The notes under the pieces were generated by a model, which was not told the origin of the DNA, searched no databases, and worked only from the letters and a program-made list of their open reading frames with translations. A program made the translations under genes and the position numbers. A stretch of DNA of 64,000 nt from an uncultured delta proteobacterium (GTDB lineage: Bacteria; Myxococcota; Myxococcia; Myxococcales; 40CM-4-68-19). This document shows, piece by piece, positions 1 through 9,251 of this stretch. The stretch covers positions 1 through 64,000 of the forward strand of contig CAIWCD010000049.1 in assembly GCA_903911145.1 (NCBI GenBank). The letters are read 5' to 3'. Each line of letters opens with the position of its first letter. Within the stretch, counting starts at the first letter, position 1.

Positions 1-360
1 GCACGGTTGATCTGATGGCTCATCACAAGCGGCGGCGGCCGAAGCACCAGCGAGCAGGTTGTCTACTCTGTAAGCCGTGGAAGGACGAGCGCGCGAAGAG
101 CACGGGCTCGAGCGGTCACCGATCGTCCAGTCCCGGCTCCTTCATTGTGTGCCCCTTCTTCCCTCGTGGGGAATTGCAGCGGCATCCGTCACTTCTAATG
201 AGGCGTGCGCAGCGTGCCAATTGAAGGCACGGCTGCGTCCGGCCAAGGAGATACGCTATCCAGAGACAGACCGGACGAAGGAGGTTCGGTCATTGCCGCC
301 CGCGCCAGTAGCCTGGTCGACGGCGAACGTGCGCGACAGCGGGAACACGAAACTCGTCGG

Positions 361-639
361 TTAACTCGACGAACTACAACGCGTAGGGGATGCGCGCGTC
401 GCGCTCACCTTGAATCCTTCCCGCTCGAGGAACACCCGCGCAAATCGATATCCATATCTCGGATATTGAGCTGCTATCGCGCGCATGCGCGTCAGCACTC
501 CCGCGTCGGCCGCCGCTTTCTTCGAGACATATCCAACTGCGGAGCGCGCGACGTGCAACATCGCGCAGGCGCGTCGGCAGGCCAGTCCGCGCTTGCGCGC
601 ATATTCGACCTGCTCTCGACGCACGGGCGCGCTCACCAT
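361..639 (-). pseudogene. IS3-family transposase OrfB, truncated (no DDE catalytic region)
   Basis: YARKRGLACRRACAMLHVARSAVGYVSKK...YPRYGYRFARVFLEREGFKV matches the OrfB N-terminal region, then ends in unrelated sequence. Confidence 0.75.
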
Positions 640-896
640 TGTTTTGCGTTGATCTCCTTCATCACTTCCACCTCGAGATCCCGCTCGGCCAGCAGCTTCT
701 TCAGCCGCAGATTCTCCGACTCGAGTTGCCGCAGCCGCTTCGTGTCGGCGGCCTCCATCTTCCCGAACCGCTTGCGCCAGATGTAGAGCGTCTGCTCGCT
801 CACGCCTTGCCGCTTCGCAACGTCCGTCACGGGCTCGGCGTCCGCCTCGCGCAGGATCTTCACCATCTGCTCATCGCTGAATCGACTGTTCCTCAT
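633..896 (-). CDS. IS3-family transposase OrfA (HTH_Tnp_1)
   Basis: MRNSRFSDEQMVKILREADAEPVTDVAKRQGVSEQTLYIWRKRFG... LRQLESENLRLKKLLAERDLEVEVMKEI is typical IS3 OrfA. Confidence 0.9.
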   Translation of the reverse strand: MRNSRFSDEQMVKILREADAEPVTDVAKRQGVSEQTLYIWRKRFGKMEAADTKRLRQLESENLRLKKLLAERDLEVEVMKEINAKQW

Positions 897-1037
897 CGCT
901 TCCTCCGGTTAGGCCGGAGGCATCGTCTCTCAACTTTCACTTGGTCCGAAATTCCGAGGGCACGTCACACGCACGCCGGCGGATTCCTTGTTCCAACAGA
1001 TCACCGCGCGCAGGGCGCGCGCAAGCGACTAAGCGCA

Positions 1038-2033
1038 CTATCTCCACCCGCGACTGTTGGACCCCGTCTCTGAGGAGAAGTGAGTGCTCCATTCCGTTTC
1101 GTGACCCGTGCGCCGGGAATACGCCCGAGTGGCCGCATACAGAAGGGACTCGAACGTCCTGTCCTTCGGCATTTTGCTCGGGTCAGCGAGCACAGACTCA
1201 ACCGTAGCGCGTCCCTTACTGACGACGAAGCAGCGCGCATAAAGGAAACCGTCGTTCGACTTGCCGACATCACCAGCATGGGCGGCGAGATCACGACGGT
1301 CGAGTCGATACAGCTCTTCAGCGAGCATTTCATCAAACTCGCGGATATTTGCCTTCGAGCACGACGACAGCGACTCGACAAGCGGATCGACCGCCTTCGG
1401 TGAGTCTCCTGCTCTCGCGTTGGCTAGTTTCAACAAGTGCCAAAACTCGGACTTCGTAATGGTCGATCCTCGCGTGCGCCGCCTCGTCCCCGGAGACTTC
1501 GTCTTCGGGAACGACTGAGACATATGCGCAATCACCGCGCGTCTGCGCTCCTCCTCGGCGGCCTGCGCTTTCACGGCCGCCGCAAGCTCTTGCGGACTCA
1601 TTGCCTGTATGCGCGCGGCGTCGTACCGCTGTGCTTCTCTCGTAAGCGCCCAGACAGTCATTGCCCAGCCGTTCTCGGCTTGGTGCGGGACCTCGAGATC
1701 GCGCTCCTCCCTGGTTGGAGCAACCCTTCCGAGCAACGTGCGCCGCGGGGACGGCGGTAGTACCGACGCATCGACCCAGGCCACCTCATCAGCGATCGCG
1801 CTCGAGGTGTCGGCATCGGACGGCAGAAGACGCCGTAGAGCCGGGTCGCCAAGCTCGGCTGGCCGGTCACCGAAATACTGTGTGCACGCCAAGAGCGCAC
1901 CATCACGCCCCGCGCCAAGAGCGTTCTTCTCCACCCGCAGAAGCCGCAATGCTCCAAACACCCGTCCGGTCTTGCCTGTTCCCAGATAGACCGAGTGGAC
2001 ATCTCCCTCCGCGATCAATGCCGACACGGCCAT
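1038..2033 (-). CDS. DUF4240 domain-containing protein, possibly with an Imm26-like N-terminus
   Basis: C-terminal half SEFWHLLKLANARAGDSPKAVDPLVESLSS...IREFDEMLAEELYRLDRRDLAAHA...SNDGFLYARCFVVSKG resembles DUF4240. The N-terminal EGDVHSVYLGTGKTGRVFGALRLL resembles immunity-type domains (tentative). Confidence 0.6.
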   Translation of the reverse strand: MAVSALIAEGDVHSVYLGTGKTGRVFGALRLLRVEKNALGAGRDGALLACTQYFGDRPAELGDPALRRLLPSDADTSSAIADEVAWVDASVLPPSPRRTLLGRVAPTREERDLEVPHQAENGWAMTVWALTREAQRYDAARIQAMSPQELAAAVKAQAAEEERRRAVIAHMSQSFPKTKSPGTRRRTRGSTITKSEFWHLLKLANARAGDSPKAVDPLVESLSSCSKANIREFDEMLAEELYRLDRRDLAAHAGDVGKSNDGFLYARCFVVSKGRATVESVLADPSKMPKDRTFESLLYAATRAYSRRTGHETEWSTHFSSETGSNSRGWR

Positions 2034-2373
2034 TCGACTTCTCCAAAGGCGGAAGCGTCAAGACGGGGAAAAGGCTCGCCAAGTTATCGCGCGGTGCAGC
2101 GCCCAGCAACGCCCATCCCTCAGACGCCGGCTTGTTGCTTGTGTCGGATCATCCGTTCGCTGCGGCTGCTCCTGACGGTCCCCCAACGGACGGCCTCTCA
2201 GGGGCACGTCGTTTCGAGGGGGGAGCGCCGCGGTTCGGACGCCGGTGCGGCGCTAGGGGCGTGTCGCTACCGACACTCCTGTCCGTCTTCGATCGGGGTT
2301 TCGACCGGCGGTTCGTCCAGAGCTGGTCAGGGACCACGCGCTCGCCGCCTGTCCCGCGAGGTCCGTGATTCTC

Positions 2374-2475
2374 GAGTACTTAGGTACCGCACCTAGGTAC
2401 TTCAGCCAGGTCGTGGCACTGGGGCTAGGCACTGTGCCTAGCCACTATGTGGCAGGTACTAAGTGGCAGCCACTC
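2374..2475. repeat. Degenerate period-7 (heptamer) array with nested inverted repeats
   Basis: Successive heptamers include AGCCACT, ATGTGGC, AGGTACT, AAGTGGC, AGCCACT. A perfect inverted repeat GGCTAGGCAC-T-GTGCCTAGCC lies at 2423-2443. Confidence 0.6.
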
Positions 2476-2718
2476 GACCGGCGGCGTAGCCGCCACGCCG
2501 GTTGCTCGCGCCGCCTGCAGCCAACTGCCCCGCGCACGACTCGATGAACTGGAATCCTCCTCCTCTCGTTCGAGCAAAGAGGTCGCCGCATCAGACCGAT
2601 CAGAAGGCCCGGCGGGCGCACGGATGCTCGAAGCCGCCGGGTCCAGACGCCGCTCCCCGCAAGTGGTCCCACCTGGTCGCGAGTGGAACGCGGGTGGAAC
2701 GCCGGAGCAAAATCCGTC

Positions 2719-2736
2719 AAAACGGCTTTCGCCGCG
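2719..2736 (-). terminator. Possible weak intrinsic terminator downstream of tRNA-Val
   Basis: Minus strand CGGC-GAAA-GCCG followed by TTTT. Confidence 0.35.
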
Positions 2737-2770
2737 CCTTGTTTATCTTCTCGTGTTTGCTTGGTGTATT

Positions 2771-2845
2771 TGGTGGGCGCTGGGGGATTCGAACCCTCGA
2801 CCCCTGCCGTGTGAAGGCAGTGCTCTACCGCTGAGCTAAGCACCC
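2771..2845 (-). tRNA. tRNA-Val (anticodon CAC), CCA end encoded
   Basis: Reverse complement GGGTGCTTAGCTCAGCGGTAGAGCACTGCCTTCACACGGCAGGGGTCGAGGGTTCGAATCCCCCAGCGCCCACCA folds as a cloverleaf; anticodon loop TTCACAC. Confidence 0.93.
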
Positions 2846-2944
2846 GATTTCAACCCCACCGACACACGCATCCCGTCGATGAAGGCGCATGCGTGTCGCA
2901 CGGCGCGCACGGCGAGTCAAGCGGATCCCGCGCGCCGTTTTCCG

Positions 2945-3274
2945 CTACTTCTTCTCGCTCGCAATCAACCCGTCGAGCTCGTGAGCGAGTTCGTTGCACC
3001 GCCGCTTGAGCGCCGAGATGCGCTTACCAGCCGATTTGAAGTCATCACGCGTCGGAAGTCCCGCCGCCTTGAGCGCCTTTTCCTGCGCCTCGTCGAGTGC
3101 AAGTTTCGCCTGCTGCAACCCCGCAATCGCCTTGCCGATCGCCTCCGCGCGTTTCGGATCTTCGAAGAGTTTTCCCATCGCCTTCAGGCCCATCTCCGCC
3201 GCTCGCTCGCGCACCGTCTTTGCCACGACTACCTCCTTGCGATTCAGCCGCTGGTTCGATTCGAATGAATCCAA
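2945..3274 (-). CDS. Hypothetical small helical protein
   Basis: 109-aa ORF with a helical, charged composition. It follows the Hsp70/hypothetical genes on the same strand. Confidence 0.55.
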   Translation of the reverse strand: MDSFESNQRLNRKEVVVAKTVRERAAEMGLKAMGKLFEDPKRAEAIGKAIAGLQQAKLALDEAQEKALKAAGLPTRDDFKSAGKRISALKRRCNELAHELDGLIASEKK

Positions 3275-3295
3275 CCCGATTAGAAAACGTTAACT

Positions 3296-3763
3296 CTAAC
3301 TAATTGTCCGCGTCGGAAGGCTGCGCAACGCAGCGAGGCCGGCAGTCGGATATCGACCGGCAACGCGGACGACGCGACCAAGGTCACCGCGCATCGACGC
3401 CTGCCCCGTCGTTAATAATTTCAATGGATCGGGGACTGCGCCTGCCAGAACCGACTTAATCAACTCTCGCGCAAGACGGTGCGGCGCGCGCACGAGGTAA
3501 TCGGGCTCGAGTTCGTCGAGCTCATCCTCGTCGTCGCAGAATCGCAGCTTCGGCTCCCGTCCTGGCGCGGCCTCGATATGAACGCAGAAATCCCGCGTCA
3601 ACCCGTCGCCCTTTTCAAGAATGGCGCCCGCAGTAAAGGCCCCGAATTCAGTTAATGCGGTCTGAACCTCGGCGTCGCCGTGAAGCAGGCGGGAAAGAGC
3701 CAGCGACCAATCCCTGGAAGGAAACTCAAGCGGAGTCGTCATGGTGTTCAAGTGTCTAATCAA
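3296..3763 (-). CDS. Hypothetical protein
   Basis: 155-aa ORF a few bp downstream of the Hsp70 gene on the same strand. Confidence 0.55.
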   Translation of the reverse strand: MIRHLNTMTTPLEFPSRDWSLALSRLLHGDAEVQTALTEFGAFTAGAILEKGDGLTRDFCVHIEAAPGREPKLRFCDDEDELDELEPDYLVRAPHRLARELIKSVLAGAVPDPLKLLTTGQASMRGDLGRVVRVAGRYPTAGLAALRSLPTRTIS

Positions 3764-3768
3764 CCGGC

Positions 3769-5493
3769 CTAACTCCGGCTGAAGGCCTTTCGAATCGCCG
3801 CGATGAATCCACCCGGTGGCGCGCTCTGCTGTTGCTCCGCCTCGAACAACCGGCGCTCATTCTCTTCTTGCCAGGCGAGCCGGAGCGACTCGGGTGTGTC
3901 GCGCGTCGCCAGCGTCAACTCCTCTGGTGTCGCGCCTGTGCCCTCAATCGTGACTCGAAGCATGCACTCTTCATTCAGGTTGAAACAGACCCGCTCTCCC
4001 ATCGCCTCAATCGGGAAGATTAACGTTCCCAGATATTCGTTTTCCAGGATCTGTTCGCTCTCGCCCTGAAACACATCGATCTCGAGCGGTTGTTCCGTCT
4101 TGGCTGCTGGCAATCGAAACGCGCGCTGGACCGGGATTGGCGTGTTCTTATCGATGACCTTACGAAAGCGACCACCCGCGACTGCAAATCCAATCGGCAT
4201 CGAGAGGACGTCGACGAGAGTAACCGAGTCGATTCGCTTGAGCGAGTCGGCCAGCAGCGCCGCACCGATCGCAACCGACTCATCCGGATGGACACCTTTG
4301 CGCGGCGGCTTACCGAGAAACGCCTCTGCCTTTTCCTGCACCAGCGGCATGCGGGTCTGGCCGCCGACGAGGAGGATCTCCTGGATATCTCCCCGGGTCA
4401 GCTTCTTATCGGCGAGCACCTGGTCGACGATTTCAAATGTCCGATCGACCAACTCGCCAACCAACTCATTCATCCGCTCGCGCGAGAGCTGTACGCGCAG
4501 GTCGACGGGCTTACCCTTGCGGTCGGTAATGAATGGCAGTTCGATGACACAGTTGGTAAGCAGGGACAGGTCAATCTTCGCCGCCTCTGCCGCGCGCGTG
4601 ATCCGCTGCATCGCATTCGGGTTCTGCGTCAGATCGATCTTCGTCTCCGCGCGGAACTCCTCGAGGACGTAATCAATGATCCGGTGATCGAAATCGACGC
4701 CGCCGAGGAAGGTATCGCCGCCCGTGGCGAGCACCTCCATCACGTTGCCATTCAGATGCAGCATGCTGAGATCAAACGTGCCGCCGCCGAGGTCATAGAC
4801 CAGGACGTTATGATCGAAGCCGCGATTCAGACCATACGCGAGCGCAGCGGCAGTCGGCTCATTGACGATCCGCACGACGCTCAGGCCAGCGAGGCCGGCG
4901 GCATCCTTCACGGCCTGTCGCTGGTGATCGTTGTAATACGCAGGGACCGAAATTACCGCGTCGTTAATCTCCTGCCCAAGCGCCGCCTCTGCCATTCGCT
5001 TGCATTGCTGGAGGATATACGACGCAATTTCGGGGAGCGCATGCATGCGGTCCGGCAGAAGCACCGCCGCATCGCCATATCCTCCCTCGACGATTTCATA
5101 TGGGAAGTATTGCTTGATATCCCGTACGAACTTGGAGTTGAACTTGCGACCGATCAACCTTTTCGCGCCGTAGATGGTGTTGCGCGGGTTGACGATCATC
5201 TGGTCTTTTGCCGCGCTCCCGACGAGCAACTCGCCTTGCTCATTCACCGCGACGACGCTCGGCAGGGTCAACGCACCCTTATCGACCGAAACGACGCGTG
5301 CGATGCCGCCCTTGACGTAGGCGACGCAGGTGTTGCTCGTGCCGAGATCGATGCCGAGGACGATTGGCTCGTTCGGCGTCTGGCCTGGAGGAACTGGCAA
5401 GTCTCTCTCGTCGACCATCGGGGAACCGGCAGCATTCAGAGTTGCTACAGGAGCATAGGGCTGTCGCTTGCGCGCAGGCAAGAAAACGCGCAT
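3769..5493 (-). CDS. Hsp70 family protein (DnaK/StkA-like, short C-terminus)
   Basis: GIDLGTSNTCVAYVKGG, DAVISVPAYYNDHQRQAVKDAAGLAGL, RIVNEPTAAALAYG, VYDLGGGTFDLS, LVGGQTRMPLVQ motifs. Confidence 0.93.
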   Translation of the reverse strand: MRVFLPARKRQPYAPVATLNAAGSPMVDERDLPVPPGQTPNEPIVLGIDLGTSNTCVAYVKGGIARVVSVDKGALTLPSVVAVNEQGELLVGSAAKDQMIVNPRNTIYGAKRLIGRKFNSKFVRDIKQYFPYEIVEGGYGDAAVLLPDRMHALPEIASYILQQCKRMAEAALGQEINDAVISVPAYYNDHQRQAVKDAAGLAGLSVVRIVNEPTAAALAYGLNRGFDHNVLVYDLGGGTFDLSMLHLNGNVMEVLATGGDTFLGGVDFDHRIIDYVLEEFRAETKIDLTQNPNAMQRITRAAEAAKIDLSLLTNCVIELPFITDRKGKPVDLRVQLSRERMNELVGELVDRTFEIVDQVLADKKLTRGDIQEILLVGGQTRMPLVQEKAEAFLGKPPRKGVHPDESVAIGAALLADSLKRIDSVTLVDVLSMPIGFAVAGGRFRKVIDKNTPIPVQRAFRLPAAKTEQPLEIDVFQGESEQILENEYLGTLIFPIEAMGERVCFNLNEECMLRVTIEGTGATPEELTLATRDTPESLRLAWQEENERRLFEAEQQQSAPPGGFIAAIRKAFSRS

Positions 5494-5515
5494 GCCGCGA
5501 CGAATTCGCCGCGCT

Positions 5516-6778
5516 TCAGACGGTGGTGTCGGGCGAGAAAATCGTCGCGGGAGCGTCGGGGCCGACCCCTCGTGCCGGGATCCAGAACGTCAGCTTGGTG
5601 CCGGAAAAATAGTGCGTATTGTCCGGCTGCGTTTTGGGCGGTGACTCGAGTTGCACAGTGCCGCCGTGGGCTTCGATGATCTGGCGCACGACTGGTAGCC
5701 CGAGCCCCGCGCCCGGTGCACGCCCTTCACCGCCGCGATCTGCGTGGAAAAACGGCTCGAAGACCCGCAGGCCTTCATCGGGCATCACGCCAGCGCCGGA
5801 GTCGTAGATATCGAAGACGAGCCGTTGTGGCTCCTCAGCGATGCAGACGAGAACTTCTGACCCGTGCGGACTGAACTTGATCGCGTTGTCGATCAGGTTG
5901 GACAGAGCCTGTCGCAGCTTGCGCTCATCGCCGAATCCGGGATGCGTTGCGGCGCCAAGGCAGCGCAGCTGAACCCGCCTCGCTTTCGCCTTCGCGCGCG
6001 CGGCATCGAAGACCCCCTTGACCATCGCGACCACCTCGAAAGGAGCGCGATTGACCTCGCCCGCTCCGCCCTCGAGCGACGCGAAATCGACGAGGTTGTC
6101 GATGGTGCGCGAGAGCCGTTCGACCGAGAGCGCCATCGACTCCAGCGCTTTCCCCTGCGCCTCGTTGATGGGCCCCATCTTCTCCGAGCGCAGCATCTTC
6201 AGATAACCCGTGATCGGCGTGAGCGGCGAGGCCAGTTCGTGCGAGAGGTTCTGCATGAACTCGCTCTTGCTGCGCGCGGCCGCGACGAGCTGCGCGTTGG
6301 CCTGCGACAGCTCGCGCACCGTGGTCTCGACCTTCTCGCTGAGGCTCTGGCTGTACTCGCGAAGGAGCCGCCGCTCCTCTGGCGCACGGACCTTCTCGCG
6401 CTTTCCTTTGATGTACGCACGAAGCTGATCGGGCAGTCGCGTGGCATCGAGCGGCTTCTCGATGTACCCGTCGCACCCAACCGACAGAGCAAGGCCGCGA
6501 TCGCCGCTCGCTGTCAGCACGACGATGGGGCAGCCATCGAGCCCCCGATACGAACGCAGCCGAGATGCCGTCTCGTAACCATCGATGCCGGAGAGCGCGA
6601 TGTCGATGAGGATGAGATCTGGATGCTGGCGAATCGCCAGGTCGATGCCCCCGAGTCCGTCGCGTGCTTCAAGAACCTCGAACCCGGCGGGCTCGAGCGC
6701 GCCACGGGCCAGTGTGCGCTGTTCCGGGCTTTCCTCGATGAGGAGCACCCGCGGCGTCTGGGTCATGTTCTCCGGCAT
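5516..6778 (-). CDS. Response-regulator receiver / histidine kinase hybrid
   Basis: N-terminal receiver (DLILIDIALSGIDGYE...VVLTA...EKPLD), H-box QNLSHELASPLTPITGYL, N-box LRQALSNLIDNAIKFSPHG, G-boxes DSGAGV and GAGLGLPVVRQIIEAHGG. Start MPENMTQTPRVLLIEE chosen inside the longer ORF. Confidence 0.9.
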   Translation of the reverse strand: MPENMTQTPRVLLIEESPEQRTLARGALEPAGFEVLEARDGLGGIDLAIRQHPDLILIDIALSGIDGYETASRLRSYRGLDGCPIVVLTASGDRGLALSVGCDGYIEKPLDATRLPDQLRAYIKGKREKVRAPEERRLLREYSQSLSEKVETTVRELSQANAQLVAAARSKSEFMQNLSHELASPLTPITGYLKMLRSEKMGPINEAQGKALESMALSVERLSRTIDNLVDFASLEGGAGEVNRAPFEVVAMVKGVFDAARAKAKARRVQLRCLGAATHPGFGDERKLRQALSNLIDNAIKFSPHGSEVLVCIAEEPQRLVFDIYDSGAGVMPDEGLRVFEPFFHADRGGEGRAPGAGLGLPVVRQIIEAHGGTVQLESPPKTQPDNTHYFSGTKLTFWIPARGVGPDAPATIFSPDTTV

Positions 6779-7205
6779 CGTGCGAGCCCTGCTTGAGCGA
6801 CCGTGGTCGCCCCGAAAATGCGCATGCTCGGCCTCCCCCCGGCCCGCAGAAATGTGCACCGCATTTTAACACCTCGATGCGACGCAAGCCAGATTGACGT
6901 GCGTCCCACGGCCCGATTGTCCACCTTGGTTGTCGGCGCAATTCGGCTGGATGAGAAGCGCTCCCAGGCCAGCCTCTGGCCACCGGTCACCACTGTCCTC
7001 TCGCACAAGTTGTTCACAGCGCCACGGAACGTGACATGTCCGTTCCGCTCAGCGCACGTCGATGCGTGAGCGAGTGGCGGCAGAAGAGGCGCTCGGCTAT
7101 CAACATGCTGCATTGACTGCCAAAAGAACAGGGCATCAAGGTTCGTCACCTCGGGCCCCGAACGGTGCGCCAGAGGAGAGCATCTCAAGAGTGAAGCGGC
7201 CCGCC

Positions 7206-8597
7206 TCACCCCTGTGAGTTGCCTGTGGATTGCGCGTGGATGGTCTCCGACGCAAGTCTTCTCAGCTGGTCAAAGCTGTTCAGCGACGGATCATCGAAGC
7301 ACTGTTCCAGCAGGCCGTGGAGCAGCTGGCCAACTGCAGGGCCAGGCGAAAGATGCAGCTCCGACATCAGCTGGCGCCCATTGATCGCGAGCTGCTGCAG
7401 CGTGAGTGGCGGGTTTGCCTGCAGGAGGAGACTGCAGCGCGCGTTCATCTGAGCATCGCGCGCAGGTTCGCCATCAGCCACAGCGAGCGACTTGCGCATC
7501 GCCAGAAGATCGGGCAGGGCGGAAACTCCGATGCGGGCCATCGCGCGACGGCAGGCGCCGTCGGTCGCCGTTGCGGCCAGCACGTGAGGCGCCTCGGATT
7601 GCAGGAGGAGGACACGATCGCGCAGGCGCGTCGGGAAGCGCAGCAAATCGAGGAGCGCGGCGCGCTGCTCAGCGGGCACCGGGAGTGTGAGGAGCGCGAG
7701 GCGCACCGAAAGAGATCTCTCGCTCGCATCAAGTGCGCGCAGCAGACGCCGCCACGCGATCGGATCTCGATCGGCAGAGTTGGCCATCTCTGGCGCAATC
7801 GCCTGCAGGAGTCCTGTGCGCCGCAGCAACCGGAGGCCGCGGCTGGCTGGACGCCCGCGCAGCAACAGCTTCTCGAGTTCGTCGCGGACGCGTTCCTGCG
7901 CGACCTGCTTGAACGTCGCGAGAGTCTCAACGATCGCGCGCTCCGTCTTGCGCTCGAGAGCCATGCGCAAAGTTCCGGCGAAACGCACTGCGCGCAGCGG
8001 GCGCAGACCGTCTTCGCTGAACCGCTCGCGTGCGTTCCCGACCGCACGGAGCCTGCGTTTGCGCAGATCGGCGAGGCCTCCAAAGGGATCCCGAAGCCCA
8101 CTGCCCTGCTCGGCCAGAGGGTCCCACGCCATCGCATTTACGGTGAAGTCGCGGCGCGCGAGGTCGCCTTCGATGTCGCCGAGAAACGTCACCGCACTCG
8201 GGCGTCGACCATCGAGATAAGGCCCTTCTCCGCGAAACGTCGTGACCTCCACCTTGTGCTCCTCGCCGTCTCCGCGCGCGAGAACCGTGACTGTTCCGTG
8301 CTGCATTCCGGTGGGAATCGCGCGGGGGAACAGCGCGAGGACCTGCTCGGGAAGCGCGTCTGTCGCGACATCGAAATCGGCGGGCCATCGCTCGCCCGTG
8401 GGAACCTCAACCTGCCCGAGCGCAAGGCGCGCGAGATCGCGCACGGCACCGCCTGCGAGGAACGCCTGCTTCCCCGCCCCGTGCAGCGTCCGCAACACAC
8501 CCAGCACGAGCGCAGGAACCCGCGCGCGCTCAAGCAGCGGCGCGGCCGGACCGCACTCGCTCGGATCCCTCGCAGCAGTTGAAGACGCAGAGTCCAT
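7206..8597 (-). CDS. cca: CCA tRNA nucleotidyltransferase / poly(A) polymerase family
   Basis: KQAFLAGGAVRDLARL, DFDVATDALPEQVLALFPRAIPTGMQHGTVTV, RRDFTVNAMAWDP, RFSEDGLRPLRAVRFAGTL. Confidence 0.88.
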   Translation of the reverse strand: MDSASSTAARDPSECGPAAPLLERARVPALVLGVLRTLHGAGKQAFLAGGAVRDLARLALGQVEVPTGERWPADFDVATDALPEQVLALFPRAIPTGMQHGTVTVLARGDGEEHKVEVTTFRGEGPYLDGRRPSAVTFLGDIEGDLARRDFTVNAMAWDPLAEQGSGLRDPFGGLADLRKRRLRAVGNARERFSEDGLRPLRAVRFAGTLRMALERKTERAIVETLATFKQVAQERVRDELEKLLLRGRPASRGLRLLRRTGLLQAIAPEMANSADRDPIAWRRLLRALDASERSLSVRLALLTLPVPAEQRAALLDLLRFPTRLRDRVLLLQSEAPHVLAATATDGACRRAMARIGVSALPDLLAMRKSLAVADGEPARDAQMNARCSLLLQANPPLTLQQLAINGRQLMSELHLSPGPAVGQLLHGLLEQCFDDPSLNSFDQLRRLASETIHAQSTGNSQG

Positions 8598-8622
8598 TTG
8601 TTTGGTATGTAGCCGCCGCTGC

Positions 8623-8696
8623 GCTCCCGTAGCTCAGATGGATAGAGCACCGGTTTCCTAAACCGGGGGTCGCCTGTTCGAATCAGGCCGGGGGCG
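8623..8696 (+). tRNA. tRNA-Arg (anticodon CCT), CCA not encoded
   Basis: GCTCCCGTAGCTCAGATGGATAGAGCACCGGTTTCCTAAACCGGGGGTCGCCTGTTCGAATCAGGCCGGGGGCG cloverleaf; anticodon loop TTCCTAA. Confidence 0.93.
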
Positions 8697-8723
8697 CTCT
8701 TCTTCTATCCCGCCCGCCGATCA

Positions 8724-9251
8724 TTAAAACGAGATCAGCGATTCGACCGGCGTTCCGTTCTGCGCGAGCACGCTGCGGCCATTGAGGAACGTCAGTTCAA
8801 CGACGAAGAGGAAGGCGCCGATCTTCCCTCCCTGCTTTTCAACGAGGCGGCCCGCAGCACCCGCCGTACCTCCTGTCGCGAGCAGGTCGTCGATCACCAC
8901 GCATTTGTCTCCCGGCGTGATCGCATCGACGTGGGCTTCGAGAGTTCCAGTACCGTATTCGAGCGCATATTCCACGCGATCGGTGTGGTACGGCAGTTTC
9001 CCGAGTTTGCGCACGGGAGCGAGTCCAATCTTCAGCCGATCCGCGAGGGGCGCGCCGAAGAGAAATCCGCGCGATTCGATCGCTACAACGCGCGTGAACC
9101 CCTTGCCAGCGATCCGTTCGGCCAGTGCGTCGAGCACCGTTGAGAAGGCCTGCGCATCGCCGAGGACTGGCGTGATGTCCTTGAAGAGGATCCCCTCGGA
9201 AGGGAAATCGGGAATGTCGCGAATCAGGGTGCGCGCGCGTTCGAGAGTCAT
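8724..9251 (-). CDS. apt: Adenine phosphoribosyltransferase
   Basis: RDIPDFPSEGILFKDITPVLGD, VAIESRGFLFGAPLAD, VVIDDLLATGGTAGA. Confidence 0.95.
   Translation of the reverse strand: MTLERARTLIRDIPDFPSEGILFKDITPVLGDAQAFSTVLDALAERIAGKGFTRVVAIESRGFLFGAPLADRLKIGLAPVRKLGKLPYHTDRVEYALEYGTGTLEAHVDAITPGDKCVVIDDLLATGGTAGAAGRLVEKQGGKIGAFLFVVELTFLNGRSVLAQNGTPVESLISF

Larger units (their letters stand above)
361..920 (-). mobile_element. IS3-family insertion sequence remnant (orfA plus 3'-truncated orfB)
   Basis: OrfA- and OrfB-like reading frames overlap on the minus strand. OrfB similarity stops after ...YPRYGYRFARVFLEREGFKV. A 7-bp hairpin CCTCCGG-N5-CCGGAGG (902-920) precedes orfA. Confidence 0.75.

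Noticed and set aside
361-920. Intact, active IS3 element
   Set aside because: OrfB is truncated and no pair of terminal inverted repeats could be identified.
2445-2843. ORFs covering the tRNA-Val region
   Set aside because: The segment encodes a well-formed tRNA; the translation reads through it.
3724-3765. GTGTTCAAGTGTCTAATCAACC as another copy of the palindromic repeat
   Set aside because: It resembles part of the 34.2-kb copy (GGTGTTCAA...), but lacks the GAGAT-GTTGG core and is too short to be convincing.
4090-5679. 529-aa plus-strand ORF
   Set aside because: Shadow ORF antisense to the Hsp70 gene; no recognisable domain.
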